Assembly (NCBI RefSeq): GCF_014873495.1
Contig: NZ_JADBGF010000001.1
Location: forward strand, 9,052,001-9,116,000
Direction: 5' to 3'
DNA: 64,000 nucleotides
From: Streptomyces stelliscabiei
GTDB lineage: Bacteria > Actinomycetota > Actinomycetes > Streptomycetales > Streptomycetaceae
The translations under genes were made by a program, and so were the position numbers. The notes under the pieces were generated by a model. That model was not told where the DNA came from. It did not search any database and saw only the letters and a program-made list of their open reading frames with translations. Shown piece after piece: positions 35,619-44,249 of the stretch; the stretch's first letter is position 1; every line of letters begins with the position of its first letter.

Positions 35619-35989
35619 TGGAGATCCGTCGACTGGACCGCGCCAATCTGACCCCCGCCTACGGCATCGAGGGCGAACGCCTGCAGCCCTGGGACGCGCT
35701 CAACGCCCCCTTCGAGGGCGCCTGGTGCGTGGTCCGGGCCGGCGGTGAGTCCACCCCGCACAGCCACCACGAGTACGAGATCTTCATCGCGCTGAGCGGC
35801 CGTGCCGCCCTGGTCGTGGACGGCGCCGAGCGCGAGTTCGCCGCCGGCGACATCGTCCACCTGCCGCCGGGCTGCGACCACAAGGTGGTCAACGGCTCCG
35901 CCGAGGACTTCGAGTACTACGGGATCTGGTGGGACACCGACATGTCGGAGAGCTTCCTGACCCGCCATCAGAAGGAGAGCACAGCATGA
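35618..35989 (+). CDS. Cupin protein, probable N-N bond forming subunit
   Basis: 123 residues, starting at an ATG that overlaps the N-hydroxylase stop (TGATG). It is a single cupin barrel with metal-site motif PHSHHEYEIF (first His-rich motif plus Glu) and second motif PPGCDHKV. In the s56-p1 pathway a cupin domain is fused to a MetRS-like domain (Spb40) and catalyses rearrangement of the aminoacyl-hydroxylamine ester to the N-N linked product. Here the same two parts are encoded by separate genes overlapping by ATGA. Role inferred from that precedent. Confidence 0.87.
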   Translation: MEIRRLDRANLTPAYGIEGERLQPWDALNAPFEGAWCVVRAGGESTPHSHHEYEIFIALSGRAALVVDGAEREFAAGDIVHLPPGCDHKVVNGSAEDFEYYGIWWDTDMSESFLTRHQKESTA

Positions 35990-37524
35990 GCAAGCGCGTG
36001 GCGGTGATCTCACCCGCCCCGACCGCCAACGGCGACCTGCACCTCGGTCATCTGGCCGGTCCGTTCCTGGCCGCCGACGTCTTCACCCGCTACCAGCGTG
36101 CCGTCGGCCGGGAGACCGTCTTCGGCACCGGCGCCCAGGACACCTCCACCTTCGTGGTCACCACCGCCCGTCGGCTGGGCACCACCCCCGAGGCCCTGGT
36201 CGCCGACTCCACCGCCAAGATCGAGGCCACCCTCGCCGCGATGGGGATCGCGGTGGACGGTTTCACCCGGGACGAGGAGCGCTTCACCAAGCAGGTGCTG
36301 CGGTTCGTCAGCCGGCTCCACGACGAGGGAAAGCTGGTCCTGCGGCCCACCCTGTTCCCCTACGCGCCGAGCACCGGACAGTACCTGGTCGACGGCTTCG
36401 TCAAGGGCGGCTGCCCGAACTGCCTGGCCGAGGGCTGCGCCGGCCTCTGCGAGAGCTGCGGCCACCCGCTGGCCGCCGGGGACCTGATCGACGCCCGCTC
36501 CACCGAGAACCCCGAGGAGGTCCTGGAATGGCATGAGATCCCGGTGCTGGTGCTGCCGCTGGAGGAGTACCGGGGCCGGCTGCGGGAGTACTTCGCCACC
36601 ACCGGCGCCGCGCTGCGGCCGCACATGGCCCAGGCCGTCGAGGAGATGCTGTCCCGTCCGCTGCCGGACTTCCCCCTCACCTACCCGATCTCCTGGGGCA
36701 TCCCCGCCCCCTTCCCCGAGGTCGCCGGACAGTGCGTCAACCCCAACGCCGAGACGATGGCCTGGTCCATCTACACCACCGGTCTCTCCGCCGAGACACG
36801 CGGCGAGGTGCTGGCCGAGGACGACCAGCTGTGGTGGCCGGAGTCCGACACCGAGGTCGTCTACTTCCTCGGCTTCGACAACACCTTCCCGTTCGCCATC
36901 GCCGGGGCGGCCATGCTGCTCGCCCTCCACGACCGGTACGCCCTGCCCGCCGGCTTCGTCACCAACGAGTTCTACGAACTGGAGCACCAGAAGTTCTCCA
37001 CCAGCCGGGGCCATCTGGTCTGGGGCCAGGAGCTCGCGGACAGACTGCCGCGGGACATCGGCCGCTACCACCTGGCCGCCACCAGCCCCGAGAACCAGCG
37101 CACCAACTTCGGCTGGTCGGCCCTGGCCGCCGTCACCGGAGCCCGGCTGGTCGAGCCGTGGAACCGGGTGGCCGCCAAGGCCGAACGCTGGACCGGGCAG
37201 ACCCTGCCGGTCTCCGCCGCCTCCCGTGAGGCCGCCGCCCGCATCACCGAACGCTTCGCCGCCACCTACGAACTCGGCACCTTCAGCCTCGGGCGGGCGG
37301 CGGAGACACTCGCCGAACAGCTGGGCCGACTGGACCGCTGGGAGGTGACCGACGCGCAGGCCGGCGACTTCTTCCACCAGGTGCGGACCGTCCTGCGGGG
37401 CGCCGCCCCCCTCCTGATCGACCTCGCCGAACGCGCCGGCGTCGACACCCGGCTGACACGGGACGATCCGACGACCGAGATCACCGTGGGCCGGCTGCCG
37501 CGGCTGGACGGCGAGGCGATGTAG
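35986..37524 (+). CDS. Methionyl-tRNA-synthetase-like enzyme (probable hydrazine synthetase adenylation part)
   Basis: 512 residues. Class I synthetase motifs are present: PTANGDLHLGHLAGP (HIGH) at residues 10-24 and KFSTSRG (KMSKS variant) near 344. A Cys-rich zinc knuckle CPNCLAEGCAGLCESC lies in the connective region. The C-terminal helical domain is short. It is unlikely to charge tRNA for translation. In hydrazine clusters such enzymes activate an amino acid (glycine in s56-p1, glutamate reported for others) and ester-link it to the hydroxylamine of N6-hydroxylysine. It overlaps the cupin gene (ATGA) and abuts the next gene. Confidence 0.9.
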   Translation: MSKRVAVISPAPTANGDLHLGHLAGPFLAADVFTRYQRAVGRETVFGTGAQDTSTFVVTTARRLGTTPEALVADSTAKIEATLAAMGIAVDGFTRDEERFTKQVLRFVSRLHDEGKLVLRPTLFPYAPSTGQYLVDGFVKGGCPNCLAEGCAGLCESCGHPLAAGDLIDARSTENPEEVLEWHEIPVLVLPLEEYRGRLREYFATTGAALRPHMAQAVEEMLSRPLPDFPLTYPISWGIPAPFPEVAGQCVNPNAETMAWSIYTTGLSAETRGEVLAEDDQLWWPESDTEVVYFLGFDNTFPFAIAGAAMLLALHDRYALPAGFVTNEFYELEHQKFSTSRGHLVWGQELADRLPRDIGRYHLAATSPENQRTNFGWSALAAVTGARLVEPWNRVAAKAERWTGQTLPVSAASREAAARITERFAATYELGTFSLGRAAETLAEQLGRLDRWEVTDAQAGDFFHQVRTVLRGAAPLLIDLAERAGVDTRLTRDDPTTEITVGRLPRLDGEAM

Positions 37525-38598
37525 ATGGCCACCGACAGACGACGCGTAGTGGTGGTCGGCGCCGGGGTGACCGGACTGCTCTCGGCGGTGCGCTGCGCAC
37601 TGGCCGGACACCACGTCACGGTCCTCGACCGGGACGCGATCCCGAACCCCGGCTCCACCTCCTTCGACCAGCACCGCGCCGTCCGCGCCCTCGACCTGAC
37701 GGACCGCGCCGCCTCCCGGCGGGTAGCGGTGGCACACCGCCGCTGGATGGCGCTGGAGGCCCTGACCGGGTCCAAGTTCTACCGCCGGGTGGGCATGATC
37801 ACCGCCTGGGCCGCCGACGAGGTGGACGAGGTGATGGCCGCCGCGGCCGCCGCCGACCTGCCGGTCAGCGTGGTGGACCCGGACTCCGTACCCCACGTCC
37901 GCTTCCCCGAGAACACCGTCGGGGTGCTGGAACGCCACGGCGGCGTCCTGCTCGCCGACCACGCGCTGCAGGTGCTCGTCCGCTGGCTGAACGAGCAGCC
38001 GAACGTCACCCTCCGCCCCTGGCAGCAGGTCAAGGCGGTGGATCCGGAGACCGGCCGGGTGTACCTGCCCGACGCGGAGTTCCTGGACTCCGACCTCACC
38101 CTGATCGCCACCGGCCCCTGGTCCAAGGACCTGGTCGACCTGCCGATGGTGTTGCACCGCCAGACCCTGGTCTACCTCAAGCCGCCGGAGCAGCTGGCGT
38201 CGGCCTGGGAGAACACCCCGGGGATCGGCCGGATCGGCACCTCGGGCCTGGCCTGGCTGCTGCCGCCGGGGGACGGGACGCTGCTCAAGGTCAGCTCGGC
38301 CTCGGTCTGCCGGGAGGCGGACGCGGTCACCACCGGCTCCTCGGTGGAGGAGCGCCGGTGGGCCGAACAGGTCCTGGCCGAACGGTTCCTGACCGACCCC
38401 GACCGCTACAGCGTGATCGCGGTCAAGCGCTGCCACTACCTGGTGGACGCCGAGACCGGCGCCGCCCACCTGGTCAAGATCGGCCCGCACACCTGGGCGA
38501 GGACGGCCAGCGGCGGAGACGGCTTCCGTACCGCCCCGCTGGTCGCCGAACGGATTCTCGAAGCACTCACCACAGACTTCCGGGAGGAGACGATATGA
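37525..38598 (+). CDS. FAD-dependent amino-acid-oxidase-like enzyme (probable cleavage of the N-N linked lysine adduct)
   Basis: 357 residues, ATG directly after the preceding TAG. N-terminal dinucleotide fold VVVVGAGVTGLLSAVRCALAG, DAO-type GSTSFDQHRAVR, and C-terminal GPHTWARTASGGDGFRTAPLV. It belongs to the D-amino acid/glycine oxidase fold. In s56-p1 biosynthesis the homologous enzyme (Spb39) oxidises the lysine-glycine hydrazine to release hydrazinoacetate and a semialdehyde. The same step is predicted here. No signal peptide. Confidence 0.88.
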   Translation: MATDRRRVVVVGAGVTGLLSAVRCALAGHHVTVLDRDAIPNPGSTSFDQHRAVRALDLTDRAASRRVAVAHRRWMALEALTGSKFYRRVGMITAWAADEVDEVMAAAAAADLPVSVVDPDSVPHVRFPENTVGVLERHGGVLLADHALQVLVRWLNEQPNVTLRPWQQVKAVDPETGRVYLPDAEFLDSDLTLIATGPWSKDLVDLPMVLHRQTLVYLKPPEQLASAWENTPGIGRIGTSGLAWLLPPGDGTLLKVSSASVCREADAVTTGSSVEERRWAEQVLAERFLTDPDRYSVIAVKRCHYLVDAETGAAHLVKIGPHTWARTASGGDGFRTAPLVAERILEALTTDFREETI

Positions 38599-39893
38599 GC
38601 GCCGAAGACCGCGTGCTGCTGGTGATCGGCAGCGGACTCAAGGTCTACCGCGAGTACCTGATCGAGTCCGCCGCACGCCGGGCGGCCGAGCTGGACCTCA
38701 AGCTGGTCCTGGTCAACAACCTCAAGCCCACCTGGCAGAACGACTACTTCGACGAGATCACCGTGGCCAACGTGTTCGACCACGACGAACTCCGCGCCGC
38801 CGCCAGGGAGATCGCGAGCCGCCGTACGGTCGTCGGACTGTTCTGCTACGACGAGCCGCTGGTGATGCCGGCCGCCGAACTCGCCGCCGAGTTCGGGCTC
38901 CCGGGTCTCGGACTCGCCGGTGTGCAGGGCTGCCGCGACAAGCACCGGACCCGGTCCATGCTGACCGCCGCCGGCCTTCCCCAGCCCGGCTTCGAACTGA
39001 CCGACACCCTGGAGCAGGCCCGCGAGGTGGCCGCCCGGATCGGCTACCCGGTGGTCGTCAAACCACGGGCGCTGGGCGCCTCGATGGGCGTCGTCCTCGC
39101 CGAGGACGAGACCCAGCTGGACCGCGCCTACCTGGTCGCCTCCAACGCCAGCCTGGTCGGGGACGAGCCCTTCCGGGGCGGCGCGATCGTGGAGGGCTAC
39201 GCCCGCGGCCCCGAGATCAGCATCGACGGCGTCGTCCACCAGGGCGAGTACCGGGCGCTGTTCGTGGCCCGCAAGGAGACCGGGCACTACCCGTACTTCG
39301 AGGAGGTGGGCCATGTCGTCGACGCGGCGGACCCGCTGCTGCGGGACCCGGAACTGATCGACGTCCTGACCAAGGCGCACGAGGTGCTTGGCGTCGAGAA
39401 CGGACTGACCCACACCGAGGTCAAGCTCACCTCGTACGGCCCGGTGATCATCGAGATCAACGGCCGGCTCGGCGGGGACCTGATCCCCTTCCTCGGCCGG
39501 ATCGCCACCGGGATCGACACCGGCGAGCTGCTGGTGGACGTCGCGGCCGGGCACCGCCCGGACACCGCCTTCACCCGGCACGAGGTCGCGGGCATCCGCT
39601 TCGGCTACCCGGTGGAGGACGCCACCATCCACGCGGTCAGGGTGCCGACCGGACTGCCGGGGCTGGTGACCGCCTCCCCGATGGTCGAACCGGGCACCGA
39701 ACTGCGGCTCCCGCCCGGCGGATACCTCTCCCGGCACTCCTTCGTGGTCTGCTCCGGCGAGGACACCGGGGCCTGCCGGGAGCGCCTCGCCACCGCCCTC
39801 GCCGCCGTCGAACTGGACGCTGACCCACTGGAGCGCAAGGACGTCGCCGCACGGCTGGAGATGCCGGCCGGACTGCTGGACGCGGACGTATGA
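38595..39893 (+). CDS. ATP-grasp ligase (first)
   Basis: 432 residues, ATGA overlap with the oxidase gene. ATP-grasp features: RDKHRTRSMLTAAGLPQPGF, YPVVVKPRALGASMGV (ATP-binding Lys and loop), EGYARGPEISIDGVV, and the metal-binding TEVKLTSYGPVIIEINGRLGGD. Enzymes of this type form an amide between a carboxyl phosphate and an amine. Here the likely partner is the released hydrazine acid and an amino acid. The substrate cannot be deduced from sequence alone. Confidence 0.9.
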   Translation: MSAEDRVLLVIGSGLKVYREYLIESAARRAAELDLKLVLVNNLKPTWQNDYFDEITVANVFDHDELRAAAREIASRRTVVGLFCYDEPLVMPAAELAAEFGLPGLGLAGVQGCRDKHRTRSMLTAAGLPQPGFELTDTLEQAREVAARIGYPVVVKPRALGASMGVVLAEDETQLDRAYLVASNASLVGDEPFRGGAIVEGYARGPEISIDGVVHQGEYRALFVARKETGHYPYFEEVGHVVDAADPLLRDPELIDVLTKAHEVLGVENGLTHTEVKLTSYGPVIIEINGRLGGDLIPFLGRIATGIDTGELLVDVAAGHRPDTAFTRHEVAGIRFGYPVEDATIHAVRVPTGLPGLVTASPMVEPGTELRLPPGGYLSRHSFVVCSGEDTGACRERLATALAAVELDADPLERKDVAARLEMPAGLLDADV

Positions 39894-40234
39894 GCATCGA
39901 CTACAACGGCCGCCAGTTCCGCAAACTGGCCGCGGCGGACGGGGTGACGGCCCAGTACCACCAGAAGGACGACCTGGTGTGGGCGGACTTCGCCGGCGGT
40001 CTCGTCCGCCGGGGGAGCGTGAACGGGATCTGCGAGCCGGACGGCACCCTCCGCCTCGCCTACACGATGGTGCTGGACGGCGGCGAGGTCATCGCCGGGA
40101 GCACCGTCAACACCCCGGAACAGGACATCGAGTTCGGTCTGCTCCTGCGCGAGGAGTGGAAGCGGTACACGCCGCGCTCGGAGACCGGCGTCTCGTACCT
40201 GACGGAAGTGACGGAACCGGAGGAAGCGGGATGA
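39890..40234 (+). CDS. Small conserved protein of unknown function (often labelled N-acetylglutamate synthase)
   Basis: 114 residues overlapping both neighbours by ATGA. The pattern YNGRQFRKL, YHQKDDLVWADFAGGLVRRGSV, DGTLRLAYTMVLDGGEVIAGSTVNTP and LREEWKRYT fits a small all-beta family that is widespread in actinobacteria and firmicutes and often mislabelled N-acetylglutamate synthase. It has no GNAT motifs. Its embedding between two enzyme genes argues for a role in the pathway, perhaps as a binding or cyclase-like barrel. Function unknown. Confidence 0.8.
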   Translation: MSIDYNGRQFRKLAAADGVTAQYHQKDDLVWADFAGGLVRRGSVNGICEPDGTLRLAYTMVLDGGEVIAGSTVNTPEQDIEFGLLLREEWKRYTPRSETGVSYLTEVTEPEEAG

Positions 40235-41586
40235 CCGACTGGCAGGGCCTGCGCGAGCGGGTCGACGGAACGGTGCGGCTGCCGGGGGAGCCCGGCTTCG
40301 ACGAGAACAGCAGCGCCTTCAACAAGCGCTACGCGGACATCCGCCCGGCCGGGGTCCTCTCGGTGGCGAGCGTCGCGGACGTCGCCCGGGGCATCGCCTG
40401 GGCCCGGGAGCAGGGGCTGCCGGTGGTGGCCCGCGGCGGCGGCCACAGCTACGCCGGCCAGGCCGCCACCCCGGGGCTGGTGCTCGACCTGCACGGCCTG
40501 AACACCGTCACGGTGGACCGTGAGCGGGAACTGGTCAGGGTCGGCGGCGGAGCCCGCTCCGGCGAGCTGTACGCCGAACTCCAGCGCCACGACCTCGCGG
40601 TGCCGCTCGGCAACTCGGACGAGGTCGGCATCGGCGGCCTCACCCTGGGCGGCGGCGTGGCCGCGGTCTCCCGGGCCTTCGGCCTGACCTGCGACTCCCT
40701 GGTGGAGACCGAGATCGTCCTCGCCGACGGCACGCTGGTGGTCTGCGACGAGACCAACCACCCCGACCTGTTCTGGGCCAGCAAGGGCGGCGGTGGCGGC
40801 AACTTCGGGATCAACGTCTCCTTCACCTTCCAGGCCCGCCCGACGGTCGACAGCTCCACCTGTCTGGTGGTGTGGCCGCTGGACGACGCCGAGGCGGTCC
40901 TGCCGGTGATGCAGCGCATCATGCGGGACGCGCCGGACCGGTTCGCCGCCCGGATCGGGGTGAGCCGGGCCGGTGACGACGACGGGATCGTCTCGGTGAT
41001 CGGCCAGCACCTGGGCCCGGCCTCGGAGCTGCGCGCCCTGCTGGCGCCCGCCCTGGCCACCGGCTCACCCTCCACGGTGGAGATCGAGGACCGCGGCTAC
41101 TGGGAGGCCAAGGACTACCTGCGCCACGAGACCTCGGGGGACCCGTTCGCGGTCCGTACCCGCACGGTCGGCGAGCCGCTCACCGAGGCCGGCGTGGACA
41201 CCGTCCTGACCGCCCTGCGCAAGTGGCCCGGCAGCGGCAACCCCGACGGCGCCGGTATCGCCCTGTTCACCTGGGGCGGCGCCATCAACCGGGTGCCCGT
41301 CACCGAGACCGCCTTCCCCCACCGGGACGTGCTCTTCCTGATCTCCATGGACACCTCCTGGTCCACCGACGACCCCGCGGACGTGCGCCGCGCCAACCTC
41401 GACTGGCTGACCGAGCTGCACGCCGCGATGGGCGCCCACGCCCGGGACGCCTCCTACGTCAACTTCGCCGACCCCGACCTGCCCGAGGCCCAGGCCGCCT
41501 ACTTCGGCCCCAACCTGGCCCGGCTCCGCGAGATCAAGCACCGCTACGACCCCGACCGGGTCTTCACCTTCCGCCAGGCCGTCTAG
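40231..41586 (+). CDS. FAD-linked oxidase, berberine-bridge-enzyme family
   Basis: 451 residues. The PCMH FAD domain shows VVARGGGHSYAGQA, whose His is the 8-alpha flavin attachment site, and VGIGGLTLGGGV. The C terminus has the BBE domain YFGPNLARLREIKHRYDPDRVF. At the position of the second covalent link (Cys before the TVG motif in bicovalent members) the sequence reads GNSDEVG, so only single covalent attachment is expected. It oxidises alcohols or amines with O2. In this operon it may oxidise a hydrazine to hydrazone or azo. Overlaps the previous gene by ATGA. Confidence 0.9.
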   Translation: MTDWQGLRERVDGTVRLPGEPGFDENSSAFNKRYADIRPAGVLSVASVADVARGIAWAREQGLPVVARGGGHSYAGQAATPGLVLDLHGLNTVTVDRERELVRVGGGARSGELYAELQRHDLAVPLGNSDEVGIGGLTLGGGVAAVSRAFGLTCDSLVETEIVLADGTLVVCDETNHPDLFWASKGGGGGNFGINVSFTFQARPTVDSSTCLVVWPLDDAEAVLPVMQRIMRDAPDRFAARIGVSRAGDDDGIVSVIGQHLGPASELRALLAPALATGSPSTVEIEDRGYWEAKDYLRHETSGDPFAVRTRTVGEPLTEAGVDTVLTALRKWPGSGNPDGAGIALFTWGGAINRVPVTETAFPHRDVLFLISMDTSWSTDDPADVRRANLDWLTELHAAMGAHARDASYVNFADPDLPEAQAAYFGPNLARLREIKHRYDPDRVFTFRQAV

Positions 41587-41604
41587 CACCGAGGAGAAGC
41601 CGTC

Positions 41605-42111
41605 ATGTCACCCGATCTGCGCGGCACGATGCGCAACTTCGCCACCGGAGTCTGCGTCGCCACGACCTACACCGACCGCGGGGGCTCTCGCCGCCACGAC
41701 GCCGTCACCCTCAACTCGCTGACCTCGGTGTCGCTCGACCCGCCCCTGGTCTCGCTCTCGCTGCACCGCGACTCCCAGTTCCTGGGCGATCTGCTGGAGA
41801 CCAAGAAGTGGGCCGTCTCCATCCTGGACAGCGACGCGGAGCCGCTCGCCCGTGGCCTCGCCAAGGGCCGCGACGCCCGCGCCGAGGCCGTCGCCGCCCT
41901 CGACGCCAACCCCGGCCCCGCCACCGGAGCCCTGATGCTCGACGCGCAGAGCAGCCTGGAGTGCGTGCTCTGGGACAGCTTCGACCTCGGCGACCACACG
42001 ATGCTGATCGGCGAGGTGGTCTCCACCGGCGTCCGCGACCAGCAGCCTCCCCTGCTCTTCCTGCACGGCAACTTCCACCAGCTCGCGACCGCCACCGCCA
42101 AGGAGTCCTGA
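41605..42111 (+). CDS. Flavin reductase-domain protein
   Basis: 168 residues, ATG with GAGGAGAAG upstream. MRNFATGVCVATT at the start, then VTLNSLTSVSLDPPLVSLSL and LHGNFH, are typical of the HpaC/VlmR-type FMN/FAD reductase family. It should supply reduced flavin to the acyl-CoA-dehydrogenase-like monooxygenase encoded 1 bp downstream. The pairing resembles VlmR/VlmH, the two-component N-hydroxylase of valanimycin biosynthesis. Confidence 0.9.
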   Translation: MSPDLRGTMRNFATGVCVATTYTDRGGSRRHDAVTLNSLTSVSLDPPLVSLSLHRDSQFLGDLLETKKWAVSILDSDAEPLARGLAKGRDARAEAVAALDANPGPATGALMLDAQSSLECVLWDSFDLGDHTMLIGEVVSTGVRDQQPPLLFLHGNFHQLATATAKES

Positions 42112-42112
42112 C

Positions 42113-43300
42113 ATGACGCACACCCAGGCGATTCCCAACACCGCCGCCGAGATCCTCGCCGCCTCCCGGGCGCTGGCCCCGCGACTGCGGGAGCGGGCCG
42201 TGGAGATCGAGCAGAACCGCCGTCTGCCCGCCGACGTCGTCGAACTGATCCGCTCGACCGGCGCGTTCCGGATGGGCTTCAGCAAGGCATGGGGCGGCCC
42301 GGAGCTGACCTCGGTCGAGCAGACCGAAGTGGTCGAGGCCCTGGCCTACGGCGACTCCTCGGCCGGCTGGGCCGTGATGATCGGGATGGACTCCGGCCTG
42401 TACGCCTCGTTCCTCGACGAGCGGGTCGCCAAGGAGATGTTCCCCCGGCTGGACATGACCACCGCCGGCCTGCTCTTCCCCACCGGCCGGGCCGAGCGCG
42501 TCGACGGTGGGTACCGGCTGACCGGCAAGTGGCAGTTCGGCAGCGGCATCACCCACGCCGACTGGGTGATCTCCGGCGCCTTCATCTACGAGAACGGCGA
42601 ACCCTACCTGGTCGACGGGTCGCACGACTCCATCCTGCTGATGGTGCCGCAGTCCGACGTCGAGATCATCGACACCTGGAACACCACCGGCCTCGCGGGC
42701 AGCGGCAGTTGCGACTACGCCATCCACGACATCTTCGTCCCCGAGGGCCGCACCCTCACCTTCGGCACGGTACGCAACGGCGAGGGCCCGCTGGCCCAGC
42801 CCGAGGTGCACATGCGCAACATGCCCGGCGTCCCGCTCGGCGTCGCCCGGGCCGCGCTGGACTGGGTGCGCGAGCAGGTGGTGGCCAAGTCCCCGCCCGG
42901 CGGTGGCGGCTGGGCCGACAACTGGCGGATCCAGGTCGGACTGGCCGAGTGCGAGGCCGACTTCAACGCCACCCGCGCCGCGGTCTACGGAGCGATGGAA
43001 CGCCAGTGGGAGGTGCTGGCCGCCGGCGGCACCCTCGACGACCTCACCCCCGACGAGCGCGCCGCGCTGCCCCTGTCCCGGCTGCACGCCTTCCGTTCCG
43101 CCCGCTCCATCGTGATGCGCCTGTACGACCTGATGCAGACCGCCTCGATCTACAAGCCCAGCCCGCTCGACCGCTGGCTGCGCGACACCATGACGATGTG
43201 CCAGCACGTGGTGGCCCAGGACAAGATCCTGCAGTCCGCCGGCGCCCACCTCCTCGGCGCCAGGCCCGCCTTCCCCCTCAGCCTCGGCATCACCGGCTGA
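42113..43300 (+). CDS. Flavin-dependent monooxygenase, acyl-CoA-dehydrogenase fold (group D)
   Basis: 395 residues. N-terminal helical domain with RLPADVVELIRSTGAFRM and WGGPELT, a beta domain with GKWQFGSGITHADWVISGA, and a C-terminal domain ending LLGARPAFPLSLGITG. This is the HsaA/HpaB/nitrososynthase/VlmH group, which uses reduced flavin from a partner reductase to hydroxylate carbon or nitrogen. The partner gene is directly upstream. In a hydrazine operon N-oxidation is attractive, but aromatic hydroxylation cannot be excluded. Confidence 0.9.
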   Translation: MTHTQAIPNTAAEILAASRALAPRLRERAVEIEQNRRLPADVVELIRSTGAFRMGFSKAWGGPELTSVEQTEVVEALAYGDSSAGWAVMIGMDSGLYASFLDERVAKEMFPRLDMTTAGLLFPTGRAERVDGGYRLTGKWQFGSGITHADWVISGAFIYENGEPYLVDGSHDSILLMVPQSDVEIIDTWNTTGLAGSGSCDYAIHDIFVPEGRTLTFGTVRNGEGPLAQPEVHMRNMPGVPLGVARAALDWVREQVVAKSPPGGGGWADNWRIQVGLAECEADFNATRAAVYGAMERQWEVLAAGGTLDDLTPDERAALPLSRLHAFRSARSIVMRLYDLMQTASIYKPSPLDRWLRDTMTMCQHVVAQDKILQSAGAHLLGARPAFPLSLGITG

Positions 43301-43352
43301 CCGCGCACCGGCGCCCCCGTTCCCCGCATCCTCTCTTCGAAGGGCCCTTCTC

Positions 43353-44195
43353 ATGACCGAACTCCTCGCGCCCGCACTGGAACTGACCGAGCGTCATGCC
43401 CGTACCCGGGACTACGTGATGTGCCGCCCCGACCACTTCGAGGTCACCTACAGCATCAACCCGTGGATGAACCCCGAGAAGCCCACCGACAAGGCACTGG
43501 CCCTCGCCCAGTGGGAGGACCTGCGCGCCCTGTACGTCGAGTTCGGCCATCGGGTCCGCACCATCGACGCCGCCCCCGGACTGCCGGACATGGTCTTCGC
43601 CGCCAACGGCGCCCTCGTGGTCGACGGCAAGGTGCTGGTCTCCAAGTTCCGTCACCCCGAGCGCCAGGCCGAGGCCGGGTTCTGGGCCGACTGGTTCCGC
43701 GGCCGGGGCTATACGGAAGTGGTCCAGGCCGCCTTCACCAGCGAGGGCGAGGGCGACTACGTGACGACGGCCCGCGCCGTCCTGGCCGGCAACGGCTTCC
43801 GCTCCGACCCCCGCTCCCAGGACGAGGCCCGGCAACTGTTCGGCCGCCCGGTGATCAGCCTGAAACTCGTCGACCCGCGCTTCTACCACCTGGACACCGC
43901 CCTGGCCGCCCTCGACGACGACGAGATCGTGTACTACCCCGGTGCCTTCGACGCCGAGAGCGTGCGGGTGCTGGAGAGCCTGTTCCCGAAGGCCGTCCTC
44001 GCCGACGAGGAGGACGCCCTGCTCTTCGGACTCAACCTCGTCTCCGACGGACGCAACGTCATCCTCCCCGAACCGGCCACCGGCCTGGCGGCCAAGCTCC
44101 GCGCCCACGGTTTCCGCACCCACCACGTCGACCTGTCCGAGCTGCTCAAGGCGGGCGGCAGCGTCAAGTGCTGCACGCTCGAACTCCGCCACTGA
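43353..44195 (+). CDS. Dimethylarginine dimethylaminohydrolase/arginine deiminase-fold enzyme, complete active site
   Basis: 280 residues. HFEVTYSINPWMNP, PDMVFAANGAL, FYHLDTALA (catalytic His179), LLFGLNLVSDG and GGSVKCCTLEL (nucleophile Cys273) preserve the DDAH catalytic set. It probably hydrolyses an N-omega-modified arginine or a related guanidine to a ureido compound such as citrulline, releasing an amine. Compared with the DDAH-like protein at 27047, which lost the His, this is the likely active enzyme. It lies 52 bp after the monooxygenase gene. Confidence 0.9.
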   Translation: MTELLAPALELTERHARTRDYVMCRPDHFEVTYSINPWMNPEKPTDKALALAQWEDLRALYVEFGHRVRTIDAAPGLPDMVFAANGALVVDGKVLVSKFRHPERQAEAGFWADWFRGRGYTEVVQAAFTSEGEGDYVTTARAVLAGNGFRSDPRSQDEARQLFGRPVISLKLVDPRFYHLDTALAALDDDEIVYYPGAFDAESVRVLESLFPKAVLADEEDALLFGLNLVSDGRNVILPEPATGLAAKLRAHGFRTHHVDLSELLKAGGSVKCCTLELRH

Positions 44196-44249
44196 CCCCC
44201 GACCCGCGACCCGCGCCCCCGCCCCCCGTCCCGGTACAGGAGAAGCATC

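Noticed and set aside
35986..37524. Housekeeping methionyl-tRNA synthetase
   Set aside because: Translationally coupled to a cupin and an N-hydroxylase inside a metabolite operon, with a short C-terminal domain and divergent KMSKS. A translation enzyme would not be expected here.
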